From NCBI RefSeq assembly GCF_027497355.1, contig NZ_CP114909.1:1302001-1366000 (forward strand): a stretch of DNA of 64,000 nt, written 5' to 3'. This document shows, in pieces, positions 17,011-25,318 of the stretch. The notes under the pieces are model-generated. The model had not been told where the DNA came from. It saw nothing but the letters and a program-made list of their open reading frames with translations, and ran no database searches. How positions within the stretch are numbered: the first letter of the stretch is position 1; the number at the start of each line of letters is the position of its first letter. The DNA is from Micromonospora sp. WMMA1947 (lineage in GTDB: Bacteria; Actinomycetota; Actinomycetes; Mycobacteriales; Micromonosporaceae). The position numbers and the translations under genes are program-made.

Positions 17011-18393
17011 CTAGGTGGTGCCGCTTCTCTGAGTGGGGGCGGCGCCGCTCCCTACGGGTGGCGGTTGCAGGTCGCCGATTCCGGTGCCGAGGAGTTCGTC
17101 AGCCATTCGGAGAGCTACCACGACGCTCTCCTGCTGCGAGATGCCCACGGGCAGGTGCTTCCGCGCGAGTTGAGCCCGAAGAGCGGTCCCCCGCGGTCCG
17201 TTGATGACCTCGATCGAGCCGTGCGCCTCGTCGGGCCGGCACGCTTCAAGCCCGCGATCGCGCCAGCGAACGTGTCGCCTCGCCAACGGGACCGGTTGCC
17301 CGATCATCGCGAGCAGGTTGAGGTCGGTGGTGTCGTTCAGGGCGCGATGCACGCTCTCCGTCAGCCCGGGTCCGGCCGCGTCGACGCCGCGCAGGCCCTC
17401 CCTGGCGAGGAGCGCGCTCGCGTGGACGCGGACCCGCAGAGGTGGCGGTGCGGCCTCGAAGGCCGAGGTCACCCTGGTGTTGAGGTCGGTGGGGCGGAAC
17501 CCGCTCCGGGTGAGGATTCCGTCGACGGAGAAACCGCCGCGGTAGCCCAGCCGGCGGCGCAGGGCCTCGCCCGTCCACCGGGTCAGCTCGATCAGGCCTC
17601 GCTGTCGGGCCACGGGCATGGGTGCGGTGCCCGCGCAGAGGAAGGTCCCGTCGGCGGGCCGCCGCGGTACGAGAAGCTCCAGTGGGGTGAACGCGACAGT
17701 CGACTCGACGAGCACCAATCCGTGCAGGCGGCAGGGCACGCCGGGGAGCATCGGCATGACGCGGATCCGCCGTCGCCCTGCCGACTCCGCCCGCGGGCTG
17801 GATGTGCCCGCGCTCGACCATCGGATGTCTCCACCGCCGGCCGAGGGCTCGGCCCTGCACGTCTGCCCCGCGGAGACGATTTCGGTCCCCGGCGGGAGGA
17901 CAGGCTGCCACAGCGATCCTGGCTCGTCGTACACCACTGATTCGGCGCGCGGCAGGCCGATCGAGTCCCACAGCACATCCACCACGCTCTTGTGTTCGAA
18001 GAGGCTCCAGCTCGGGTGCTTGATGCCGATGCGCGGCCGGCTGCCTGTCACCGGCGGGTTCAGAGGGTCGGTGACGAAAAGTGCTGCTCGCCTGTCGGGA
18101 TCGAAACGATCCACGAGTGCGCTCAGCGGTGAGTCCGTCGCGAGGGTGGCGAGGAGAGCGTGCCGGTCCGCGAGCAGTTGGGCTGCGCTGCGGGTGCCGG
18201 GCGGGCTGGGCAAGGAGGCGAGGAGATTGCCGTCGAAGGCCAGGACCAGGACGTCGGCCGCGCCCGCAGCCGCCAGCAGATTTCGCCAGTGCGGCTCGTC
18301 CGCGCTGTGGGAGCAGAAGACCACCGCACTCTCACCGGTCACCTTTGGCCGGATCGCGGTGGCGAGCGCTTCGAGGAGATCCTCATCTCGCAT
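17011..18393 (-). CDS. ATP-grasp ligase (PGM1-like), putative amide/peptide ligase
   Basis: Predicted 460-aa protein. The C-terminal half has ATP-grasp signatures: RIRVMPMLPGVPCRLHGLVL, a FLCAGTAPMPVARQ segment, and the metal-binding strand GYRGGFSVDGILTRSGFRPT followed by DLNTR, where ELNPR-type motifs bind Mg-ATP. The N-terminal 180 aa resemble the pre-grasp region of PGM1-type ligases. Such enzymes join a carboxylate to an amine through an acyl phosphate. It is the last gene of the minus-strand operon and overlaps the FkbM gene by 11 bp. The product cannot be predicted. Confidence 0.7.
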   Translation of the reverse strand: MRDEDLLEALATAIRPKVTGESAVVFCSHSADEPHWRNLLAAAGAADVLVLAFDGNLLASLPSPPGTRSAAQLLADRHALLATLATDSPLSALVDRFDPDRRAALFVTDPLNPPVTGSRPRIGIKHPSWSLFEHKSVVDVLWDSIGLPRAESVVYDEPGSLWQPVLPPGTEIVSAGQTCRAEPSAGGGDIRWSSAGTSSPRAESAGRRRIRVMPMLPGVPCRLHGLVLVESTVAFTPLELLVPRRPADGTFLCAGTAPMPVARQRGLIELTRWTGEALRRRLGYRGGFSVDGILTRSGFRPTDLNTRVTSAFEAAPPPLRVRVHASALLAREGLRGVDAAGPGLTESVHRALNDTTDLNLLAMIGQPVPLARRHVRWRDRGLEACRPDEAHGSIEVINGPRGTALRAQLARKHLPVGISQQESVVVALRMADELLGTGIGDLQPPPVGSGAAPTQRSGTT

Positions 18394-19066
18394 GGCGCCA
18401 CCGTCGCTGGCTCACCGGATCCAGCCCTCGCAGGACGAGGTTGGCTGGAGTTCGATGTATGAGCTCGAAGCGATCAGCCCCGAGAGCGCGGATGATCCGC
18501 TCCTCACTGCGGTCAGGGTCTCGGGAGTCGTACTCGATGATGACGATCCCCGGGCAGTGCTCGGCCGGGTCGAAGGACGACCAGACGTCCAGCTCTGTGC
18601 CTTCGACATCGATGTTCAGGAGGTCGACCCGCTCGATTCCGAGGTCGTGGAGCAGGTCTCCGAGCCGGAGGCAGGGAGCGGTGCCCACGGTGTAGCCCTG
18701 GCCCCGGTCACCCAGGCCGGACCAGGAGGGCTTGGCGTCGTACTGGCTGAAGGTCTGCTCGCCGGCGGTGTTAGAGATGGCGCAGTGGCGTACCACGCAG
18801 TGGCGTCTCGTCAGGGACGCGCGGTTCCGCGGATCAGGATCGACGCACAACCCCGTCCATCCTCGCCTCTCGAAGTAGAGGGTGTTGCTACCCCGAACCC
18901 CGTCGCCTGCCCCGACATCGACGAAGACGCCACGCGCCGGAACGGCCAGGTGTTCGACGAGCCAGCGGTCCTCGCCCCACTGACCGAAGTACGGGTGCGG
19001 TTGGGTGTACGGCGGGTCGAAGGCGCTGATGGTCGCTCGGTCCGGCGGATTCGGTGCGGCGGTCAT
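18383..19066 (-). CDS. FkbM-family methyltransferase
   Basis: Predicted 227-aa SAM-dependent methyltransferase of the FkbM type: motif I FVDVGAGDGVRGSNTLYFER, the acidic motif II LCVDPDPRN, and the hallmark RVDLLNIDVEGTELDV segment. FkbM enzymes usually O-methylate hydroxyl groups of secondary metabolites. Its start overlaps the stop of the dioxygenase gene by 4 bp (ATGA), and its end overlaps the ATP-grasp gene, so translation is coupled. Confidence 0.9.
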   Translation of the reverse strand: MTAAPNPPDRATISAFDPPYTQPHPYFGQWGEDRWLVEHLAVPARGVFVDVGAGDGVRGSNTLYFERRGWTGLCVDPDPRNRASLTRRHCVVRHCAISNTAGEQTFSQYDAKPSWSGLGDRGQGYTVGTAPCLRLGDLLHDLGIERVDLLNIDVEGTELDVWSSFDPAEHCPGIVIIEYDSRDPDRSEERIIRALGADRFELIHRTPANLVLRGLDPVSQRRWRHAR

Positions 19067-19791
19067 GAGCCGCTCGCCGAGTAACCGAGAACCAGCAGTC
19101 GCCGCGGTCTGTCGGTGCTGTTCGGCCCGCTGGCGTGCACGAGCGCGGCATCCCAGGCCAGCAGTGATCCCGCTGATGCCTCCAGCGTCACCGCCTGATC
19201 GTCGGGCGCGTCATCGTCCGGGACGACCGGCCCCTGGTTCGGTGTCGGCTCGTGTCGCACAGGGCGTCGGTGACTGCCGGGCCAGACCTGCAGCGCCCCT
19301 GCGGCTGCGGCGCAGTCGTCGAGACACAGCGCCACCGTGATCACCCGGTCGTAGCCGCGCGCCGCGAAGTACGAGGCGTCGGAGTGTTTGCGGACGTCCT
19401 CGCCGAGAACCGGCAGGTCGGCCCAACCGGCGGGGTCGGCGAGTGCCGCCTTGTAAGTGACCTTGTCCTCCATCAGCGTCGCCTTGGCGGAGAGCATCGA
19501 CGAGGCGAGGAATCCGATATCTTCGCTCGCCGCCATACCCGCGAAGGCCGGTGCGAGATCGACGACAGGTTTGATCTTGAAGACGTACGGTCGGCCGTCC
19601 GGCAGGCGCCACCAGGTGAGACGAGGATGCGCCGTCCGCAGCGACTCGGTCTGGCTGATGATCTGCTCGAATGCCAGGTCGGCGGCGGCGCGCAGCTGGG
19701 ACAACGTCTCGCGCTCCAGGAATCCCTCGATGGCGAGGTAGCCGTCCTGGCGGAAGCGGTGCCGGAGGTCGTCGCCGGTCACTCGCATCAT
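19063..19791 (-). CDS. Phytanoyl-CoA dioxygenase (PhyH)-like Fe(II)/2-oxoglutarate oxygenase
   Basis: Predicted 242-aa oxygenase. The facial triad is visible as H-x-D in RKHSDASYF and a distal His in AALVHASGPN, followed by the 2-oxoglutarate-binding Arg in TDRPRRLLVLGY. The YVFKIKPVVDLAP region and LQVWPGSHRRP are typical of PhyH proteins. It should hydroxylate (or desaturate/cyclise) the pathway intermediate. The start is ATG 19791 or the next ATG at 19788, with AAGGGG upstream; it overlaps the stop of the preceding methyltransferase. Confidence 0.88.
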   Translation of the reverse strand: MMRVTGDDLRHRFRQDGYLAIEGFLERETLSQLRAAADLAFEQIISQTESLRTAHPRLTWWRLPDGRPYVFKIKPVVDLAPAFAGMAASEDIGFLASSMLSAKATLMEDKVTYKAALADPAGWADLPVLGEDVRKHSDASYFAARGYDRVITVALCLDDCAAAAGALQVWPGSHRRPVRHEPTPNQGPVVPDDDAPDDQAVTLEASAGSLLAWDAALVHASGPNSTDRPRRLLVLGYSASGS

Positions 19792-20441
19792 TGGACCCCT
19801 TTCCGGGCGCACGGCACGAGGAAGTCACCCGTCGGCTTCGTCCAGCCGCTCGGCAGTTGATTCGCAGGGATGGTTACCTTCGTTGCGCTCCAGCCCGGGA
19901 GGAAGTGGTCCAGCACTTCGGCGCGCGCTTCGGGCAACTCGGTGCCGCTGTGGAAGAAGCTGAAGCGGCCTCCGGGCCGCAGGACAGGGATCGCTACCCG
20001 TTCCACGAAACTGGCGAAATCGGCGTCGGCGTGCCCGTCGGGCGGCCAGGTGTCGTACATGATCGCGTCGATGCTCTCCGGCTCAAGATCGAGCACCTGC
20101 CATGGTTCTACGACAACCGTGACGGGACATGACAGGTACTCGTGGACTCTCGGCGCGACCAGGTCCACGACCGCCGGATGGGGTTCGACGGCGGTGTAAC
20201 TGGCGGGTCGCAGCGGCGCGATCTGCTGGGCGAAGACGCCCAGGCCAAGGCCGATTTCCAGCACGTGGGCTCCGTGTTGGTCTCCGAGTAGCGCGGCGGC
20301 GTGCTCAGCCATCAGGGCGGACTCGGCGAAGAACATCACGTACGTGCCTCCGAGGCGGAGGCCTTCGTCATCGATCATGGCCGGGCGGGCGCACAGCTCG
20401 CGGAGATGACGGAGATGAACCTCGTCCAACGCCGGCGGCAT
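19788..20441 (-). CDS. Class I SAM-dependent methyltransferase
   Basis: Predicted 217-aa methyltransferase. Motif I is VLEIGLGLGVFAQQI, followed by YTAVEPHPAV (acidic ribose-binding loop), IDAIMYDTWPPD (motif IV) and LRPGGRFSFFHSG. The overall pattern recalls guanidinoacetate/arginine N-methyltransferases (RMT2/GAMT), so an N-methylation role is suggested but not proved. ATG 20441 has AGGAG 8 nt upstream; a GTG at 20447 is an alternative. It is embedded in the operon with stop/start overlaps on both sides. Confidence 0.82.
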   Translation of the reverse strand: MPPALDEVHLRHLRELCARPAMIDDEGLRLGGTYVMFFAESALMAEHAAALLGDQHGAHVLEIGLGLGVFAQQIAPLRPASYTAVEPHPAVVDLVAPRVHEYLSCPVTVVVEPWQVLDLEPESIDAIMYDTWPPDGHADADFASFVERVAIPVLRPGGRFSFFHSGTELPEARAEVLDHFLPGWSATKVTIPANQLPSGWTKPTGDFLVPCARKGVQ

Positions 20442-21667
20442 CAGCACGGCTCCTGCACGCGGAAGCGACTCACCGGGTCGGTCTCCAGGAACCGCTGGAT
20501 GTATCCAGGCGCCGTCCGCATCGCTGCCCGAGCGAGTGCCTCGCCAGCGGCCCCGATGGGCGCCTCGGACCGGATGAGCACGTACGCCGGATCGTCCAAC
20601 TGGCCGCCGTTGCGTGCCGCGATGAGCACCTCGGCGTACGTCCCGAGCTCGGCCATGATGCGTCGTGCCAGTTCGTCGGCTACGGCCGTGTAGATCTTCC
20701 CGACGTGGTGAAGCGGGTTCTTGCCTGCGGGCGCCTCGCCGCTCGCCGGACGAAGGGGCTCGATCGCCCCGTTGTACCGGTTGCCCCGTCCGACAGCGCC
20801 ACAGTCTCCCTTGCCCAGTGAGGTGCCGAAGGGTGCGAGGTAGCCACGACCGGGCACGTCCTTGGTGTTCAGCGACAGCCGTGCCCCAGTTGCCGTCGGT
20901 GTCTCGTCGAGCACCCGCTTGAGCTCACCCTCGATCTCGTCGCGGATGGCGTCCAGCGCCGTCCGATACTCCGACCAGCCGTGAACGCTGGCGGGATGGA
21001 AGGGCACTGCCGCGGTCACGTCCAGTTGGCCACGGTCGCGGACCACCATGACTTTGACGTCGGTGCCGGTCTGGTAGCGGGTTCGGAAGGTGGCGCCGGT
21101 CAGCAGCGTCTCCAGTCGGACCGCCGTCCGCGCCGCGATGCCACGAAGGCTCGTCCCGGCGCACACGACGGTGTCGTTGGCGACGGCCTCACTGGCGAGT
21201 ACCTTCGTGATCCCGGCAGCCGTCCGAGGCTGGTAGAACTCCCTGTCGTGATCGACCCCGGTGCCGGCGGTGTTGTTCACGTGAATGCGCAGGTGCCCAA
21301 GGATTGCCGGGTCGTCCAACGTACTGGTGAGAACAGCGCGGACCGTGTCGTCGAACAGTTTGGCGACGGATACATCGTTGCCGTCGATCCGCTCCGTGAC
21401 CTTGCCGAAGAGGTAGCAGTCGACCGGCTTGCGGATGTCGTACCCACCGAAGCGAACGTCGGCGGCCGCGCCCACCAGCGTCACCTTGTCCACCCAGTGG
21501 TTCGGCACCGCACCGAAGCGCTCCCGGCAGGTTGCGGAGTAGCGGCGGGAGAAGCTGTCGGCGACCAGGTCCGCGAGGCTGTCAGGGTGGCCGATGCCCT
21601 TGCGCTCCGCGACATCGAACGGTGACTGGTCGGGGTGTACCGCTCCGAGGCTGGTGATGACCTGCAT
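20441..21667 (-). CDS. Archaeal-type S-adenosylmethionine synthetase
   Basis: Predicted 408-aa methionine adenosyltransferase of the archaeal (MAT_2) type rather than the bacterial MetK type: ERKGIGHPDSLADLVADSFS, a GYDIRKPVDCYLFGK strand, HVNNTAGTGVDHDREFY, and GRGNRYNGAIEPLRPASGEA followed by GKNPLHHVGKIY. It makes SAM from methionine and ATP. Archaeal-type MAT in an actinobacterium is almost always accessory and often found in biosynthetic loci; here it sits between a radical SAM gene and two methyltransferases, so it probably supplies SAM locally. AGGAG precedes ATG 21667. Confidence 0.93.
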   Translation of the reverse strand: MQVITSLGAVHPDQSPFDVAERKGIGHPDSLADLVADSFSRRYSATCRERFGAVPNHWVDKVTLVGAAADVRFGGYDIRKPVDCYLFGKVTERIDGNDVSVAKLFDDTVRAVLTSTLDDPAILGHLRIHVNNTAGTGVDHDREFYQPRTAAGITKVLASEAVANDTVVCAGTSLRGIAARTAVRLETLLTGATFRTRYQTGTDVKVMVVRDRGQLDVTAAVPFHPASVHGWSEYRTALDAIRDEIEGELKRVLDETPTATGARLSLNTKDVPGRGYLAPFGTSLGKGDCGAVGRGNRYNGAIEPLRPASGEAPAGKNPLHHVGKIYTAVADELARRIMAELGTYAEVLIAARNGGQLDDPAYVLIRSEAPIGAAGEALARAAMRTAPGYIQRFLETDPVSRFRVQEPC

Positions 21668-21684
21668 GGCGCTTTCTCCTCTCC

Positions 21685-22602
21685 TCACGAACGCGACGGG
21701 GCAGCGGCGGCGGACGCGGGCTGTGGCGGATCGACGAGGTACGCCATGCACTGCGACAGGACCAGGACACGCTTCGCCGGGCACGGCTCCGGTGCGGAGG
21801 CGGGCCGGAAGGTCCCGTCGTAGAGGTTCCCGTAGCTGGTCGGCACAGAAGCACACCGCCGGACCTCACCGGTCACGGTCACCTTGAAGGAGGTCATCCC
21901 CGCCGTGCAGGGCTGGCCGCGGAAGGCGAGCATCCCGTCGAGGTACGGCCGGTTGAAGGTGTACTCGCCGGACTTCTCCAGGATCAGCTCACGCTCCGCG
22001 TCGGTGTACGCCTCGGGGTACCGGCGACCGTCGTAGACGCCCTTGAACACCTTGGCCCGCAGCGGATCCACCCCGAGAGCCGCCAGCGACGCCAAGTCGT
22101 CGCGTAGTCGCGGGAGCAGCGGCGGGAAGAGCACGTAGAGTGCCACCACGTCGAAGCCGGCCCCGCGCAGGATCCGGAACGACTCGGCGTACTCCGTCAT
22201 CGGCAACCCGAGGCGTTCCCGCTCCGGTACGTGCAGGGCCGCCACGATCTTCGCCACCCGCGTCGGGTCCACCTCGTTGGCGAAGCGGGTGACCAGCTCG
22301 GGCGACGCCAGGTTGGTGTTGATGCTGATCCAGTTGCGGCGGGTCAGCCCGGCGCAAAGTTCGACGAACCCGGGAAACAGGAACGGCTCTCCGCCCGACA
22401 TGTGCACGAGACTCGTGCGGTCGAGATCCTCGAAGCGCCGCACCACCAGGTCGGCGTCAGGCTCGTTCAGGTGCTTCTTGTTCAACACGTGACGAATCTG
22501 CGGATGGCAGTACTCGCAGAAGAAGTTGCAGCGGTTCGTCAGGTGCCAGTCGAACTCCCACTCCCACGGCGCCGGGTCCGACGTCATCGCTGACACACGC
22601 AC
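21685..22602 (-). CDS. Radical SAM enzyme with C-terminal Cys-rich (SPASM/twitch-like) region
   Basis: Predicted 305-aa protein. The [4Fe-4S]/SAM motif is C-x3-C-x2-C (CNFFCEYC, residues 25-32), followed by the glycine-rich HMSGGEPFLFPG. The C-terminal 70 aa hold at least four more Cys (QPCTAGM, VRRCASV, PEPCPAK, SQCMAYL), enough for an auxiliary cluster. I use GTG 22602 because GGAGG lies 8 nt upstream; the internal ATG at 22587 lacks a site. It is the first gene of the operon (17 bp before the SAM synthetase). The radical step and substrate are unknown. Confidence 0.87.
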   Translation of the reverse strand: MRVSAMTSDPAPWEWEFDWHLTNRCNFFCEYCHPQIRHVLNKKHLNEPDADLVVRRFEDLDRTSLVHMSGGEPFLFPGFVELCAGLTRRNWISINTNLASPELVTRFANEVDPTRVAKIVAALHVPERERLGLPMTEYAESFRILRGAGFDVVALYVLFPPLLPRLRDDLASLAALGVDPLRAKVFKGVYDGRRYPEAYTDAERELILEKSGEYTFNRPYLDGMLAFRGQPCTAGMTSFKVTVTGEVRRCASVPTSYGNLYDGTFRPASAPEPCPAKRVLVLSQCMAYLVDPPQPASAAAAPSRS

Positions 22603-22691
22603 CGGTCCCACCTCCCCACGCTCGGCCGCCGACATCGATTCGACGGATACCGATGTCAACTCTGGCGTTGAGGGTGTTGACCGGGACACCT

Positions 22692-22726
22692 CACGGTGGG
22701 GTCCCACGGTGGCCCCTCACCGTGGG
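22692..22726. promoter_or_regulatory. CACGGTG repeats in the divergent radical-SAM / permease promoter
   Basis: CCCACGGTG-GCCCCT-CACCGTGGG (22703-22726) is a perfect 9-bp inverted repeat with a 6-nt loop, and a further direct copy CACGGTGGG lies at 22692-22700. The cluster sits about 90 bp upstream of the radical SAM start and 160 bp upstream of the permease start, as expected for an operator shared by both operons. The regulator is unknown. Confidence 0.55.
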
Positions 22727-22887
22727 CTGTCCCACCTGCCGTGATCACGTAATCGTTCATTCGTCCTGCGCTGCCAGGGGTGCAGAACGGATCACCGGGG
22801 CGCAGGCACACGTAGGGCGCGTGAGTTACGAGAGGCAATCCTCCGCATGCGCCCTCATCCAGTGCCGATGCAGGAGGAGGGCATCGA

Positions 22888-24294
22888 ATGTTTGAACAGA
22901 ACGACTTGGCCCGTTACGGCTATCGCCAGGAGTTGGCTCGGAGGTTGCGCTTCCGGGACCTCTTGGCCTACGGCCTGGTGTACATGGTGCCGATCGCGCC
23001 GATGGCGATCTTCGGCAGCGTGTACGCCGGTTCCGGCGGGATGGTGGCCCTGGCGTACGCGGTCGGTGTGGTCGCGCTGGTGTTCACCGCGTTCTCGTAC
23101 GCGCAGATGGTCAAGGCGTTCCCCATGTCCGGCAGTGTCTACAACTACGCGGGCCGAGGTATCAGCGCGCCGGTCGGGTTCCTGGCTGGCTGGGTGATCC
23201 TGCTCGACTACGTCCTCGTACCGGGCCTGCTGTACCTGGTGGCGTCGGTGGCGATGCACTCCACCGTGCCCGCGGTGCCGGTGTGGCTGTGGTTGCTCGG
23301 GTTCGTCGCGGTCAACACGGTCGTCAACTCGGTGGGGATCCGGATGACCGCGATGGTGACCCGGGTGATGCTCGTCGGCGAGCTGATCGTCCTGGCGATC
23401 TTCCTCGCCGTCGCCGGTTGGGCCCTCGCCTCGGGCAGGGGCCGGTTCAGTTGGGATGCGTTCTACAACGCCGACACCTTCACGTGGTCGCTCGTCGCGG
23501 GGGCGGTGTCGATCGCGGTGCTGTCCTTCCTCGGCTTCGACGGGATCAGCATGCTGGCCGAGGAGACCAAGGGCGGTTCCCGGCAGATCGGCCGGGCGAT
23601 GGCCGCCGTCCTCGTCTTGGCCGGCGTGCTGTTCATCGCCCAGACCTGGCTGGCCGCGATGCTCGTCGCCGAGCCAGCCTCGCTGCTCAGTGACGGTGAT
23701 CCAATCGGCACCGCCTTCTACGACGCGGCGCAGGTGGCTGGCGGAGGCTGGCTGGCAACGTTGTGCGCGGTCGCGACAGCCATCGCGTGGGGCCTGCCGA
23801 ACTCGATGGTCGCGCAGGTCGCCACGTCCCGGCTGCTGTACGCGATGGCCCGCGACCGGCAACTGCCCGGCTTCCTGGCGAAGGTGTCGATCCGCCGGAA
23901 CGTGCCGATCAACGCCACCCTGCTCACCGGCGCCGTGTCCCTCGCGCTGGGCCTGTTCATGGCGACCCGCGTCGACGGGATCACGCTGCTGTCGTCGCTG
24001 ATCAACTTCGGGGCGATGGTCGCGTTCCTGGTCCTGCACGTCTCCGTCGTCGTGCACCACCTCATCCGCCAGCGCAGCCGCAACTGGTGGGCACACCTCG
24101 TCATGCCCGGTATCGGCTTCGCGATCCTCACCTACGTGGTGGTCAACGCGAACATCGCCGCGCAGCGCCTCGGCCTGGCCTGGCTCGCCCTCGGCATGGT
24201 CGTACTCGCCGGCCTGTACCTGTCCGGCCGCCGGCCCGCCCTGTCGGGCCTTGCGCCCGCGCAGCCGCAGGCCCGCCACGTCGGGCGGGTGTAG
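22888..24294 (+). CDS. APC-family amino-acid/amine permease
   Basis: Predicted 468-aa integral membrane protein with about twelve hydrophobic spans. The amino acid-polyamine-organocation signatures are visible: LLAYGLVYMVPIAPMAIFG in TM1, SGSVYNYAGRGISAPVGFL, and FLGFDGISMLAEETKGGSRQ between TM6 and TM7. It should import an amino acid or amine by proton symport. ATG 22888 follows GGAGG at about 12 nt. It heads a plus-strand operon with a formamidase, divergent from the radical-SAM operon. Confidence 0.9.
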   Translation: MFEQNDLARYGYRQELARRLRFRDLLAYGLVYMVPIAPMAIFGSVYAGSGGMVALAYAVGVVALVFTAFSYAQMVKAFPMSGSVYNYAGRGISAPVGFLAGWVILLDYVLVPGLLYLVASVAMHSTVPAVPVWLWLLGFVAVNTVVNSVGIRMTAMVTRVMLVGELIVLAIFLAVAGWALASGRGRFSWDAFYNADTFTWSLVAGAVSIAVLSFLGFDGISMLAEETKGGSRQIGRAMAAVLVLAGVLFIAQTWLAAMLVAEPASLLSDGDPIGTAFYDAAQVAGGGWLATLCAVATAIAWGLPNSMVAQVATSRLLYAMARDRQLPGFLAKVSIRRNVPINATLLTGAVSLALGLFMATRVDGITLLSSLINFGAMVAFLVLHVSVVVHHLIRQRSRNWWAHLVMPGIGFAILTYVVVNANIAAQRLGLAWLALGMVVLAGLYLSGRRPALSGLAPAQPQARHVGRV

Positions 24295-24299
24295 CGACC

Positions 24300-25304
24300 A
24301 TGGACACGATCACCTACCGGCCCGCCCGCGACGAGCTGGCCTACACCTTCGGTGGCCGGATGCCGGTGGCCCACGTCCGCTCCGGCGACGTGCTTCAGGT
24401 GCACACCGAGGACTGCTTCGGCGGGCTCGTCCGCGGCCCGGCGGACCTGCCGTCGCAGGTGTGCCGCATGCCGTACCTGAACCCCGTGTGCGGGCCATTC
24501 TTCGTCGAGGACGCCGAGCCAGGTGACACCCTCGCCGTTCACCTCGCCTCGATCGTTCCGGCCCGCGACTGGGGAGTCTCCTCGACGTTCCCGCACTTCG
24601 GGGCACTGACCTCCACCTCGCACACGGCGACCCTGCAGCCGCCTCTCGAGGAGCGGGTGTGGGTGTACGACATCGACCAGCAGGCCGGCACGGTCCGCTT
24701 CCACGCCACCGACAGCGATCACACGGTTGACCTGCCATTGGACCCGATGATCGGCACTATCGGGGTGGCCCCGGGCGGTTTCGAGGCGCGTTCGACCATC
24801 GTGCCCGACAGCCATGGCGGGAACCTCGACACACCGGAGCTGCGCGCCGGCACCACCCTGTACCTGGGCGTGAATGTGCACGGGGCGATGCTCGCCCTCG
24901 GCGACGGCCACGCCCGCCAGGGCGAAGGTGAGGCCTGCGGCGTCGGGGTGGAGATCGCCACAACCACCACCCTGATCATCGAGGTCATCAAAGGCGTCCC
25001 GACGGTGTGGCCCCGCCTCGAGACCGACACGTCGATCATGTCGGTCGGCTGTGCCCGCCCGCTGGAGGACGCCTACCGGATCGCGCACCGCGACCTGGTC
25101 GGCTGGGTGGGTGACCTCACCGGCCTGGAGCAGCTCGACGCCTACCAGCTGGTGTCGCAGGCGGGACGGGCGCCGATCGGCAACGTCTGCGACCCGAACT
25201 ACACGATCCTCGCCGCCGTCGACAAGCTGCTGCTTCCGCAGCCGCAGGCCGCCTACGCCGGGGTGCACGCCCGCCTGCGGCAGCACGCCAGCGGGCCGCG
25301 GTAG
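24300..25304 (+). CDS. Acetamidase/formamidase family protein
   Basis: Predicted 334-aa FmdA_AmdA-type amidase: SGDVLQVHTEDCFGG, CGPFFVEDAEPGDTLAVHL, PMIGTIGVAPGG, and PDSHGGNLDTPELRAGTTLY followed by GDGHARQGEGEACGVGVEIA. The family hydrolyses formamide, acetamide or related short amides to ammonia and the acid. The gene starts 5 bp after the permease stop, so uptake and hydrolysis of an amide-bearing compound are probably coupled. Confidence 0.92.
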   Translation: MDTITYRPARDELAYTFGGRMPVAHVRSGDVLQVHTEDCFGGLVRGPADLPSQVCRMPYLNPVCGPFFVEDAEPGDTLAVHLASIVPARDWGVSSTFPHFGALTSTSHTATLQPPLEERVWVYDIDQQAGTVRFHATDSDHTVDLPLDPMIGTIGVAPGGFEARSTIVPDSHGGNLDTPELRAGTTLYLGVNVHGAMLALGDGHARQGEGEACGVGVEIATTTTLIIEVIKGVPTVWPRLETDTSIMSVGCARPLEDAYRIAHRDLVGWVGDLTGLEQLDAYQLVSQAGRAPIGNVCDPNYTILAAVDKLLLPQPQAAYAGVHARLRQHASGPR

Positions 25305-25318
25305 GGGACGGAATCGAG

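Noticed and set aside
22656..22838. A 60-codon minus-strand frame with three Cys just upstream of the radical SAM gene, considered as a RiPP precursor
   Set aside because: GGAGG is only about one base from the TTG start, the frame overlaps the CACGGTG operator repeats, and no leader-core pattern or maturation partner is apparent. Not excluded absolutely.
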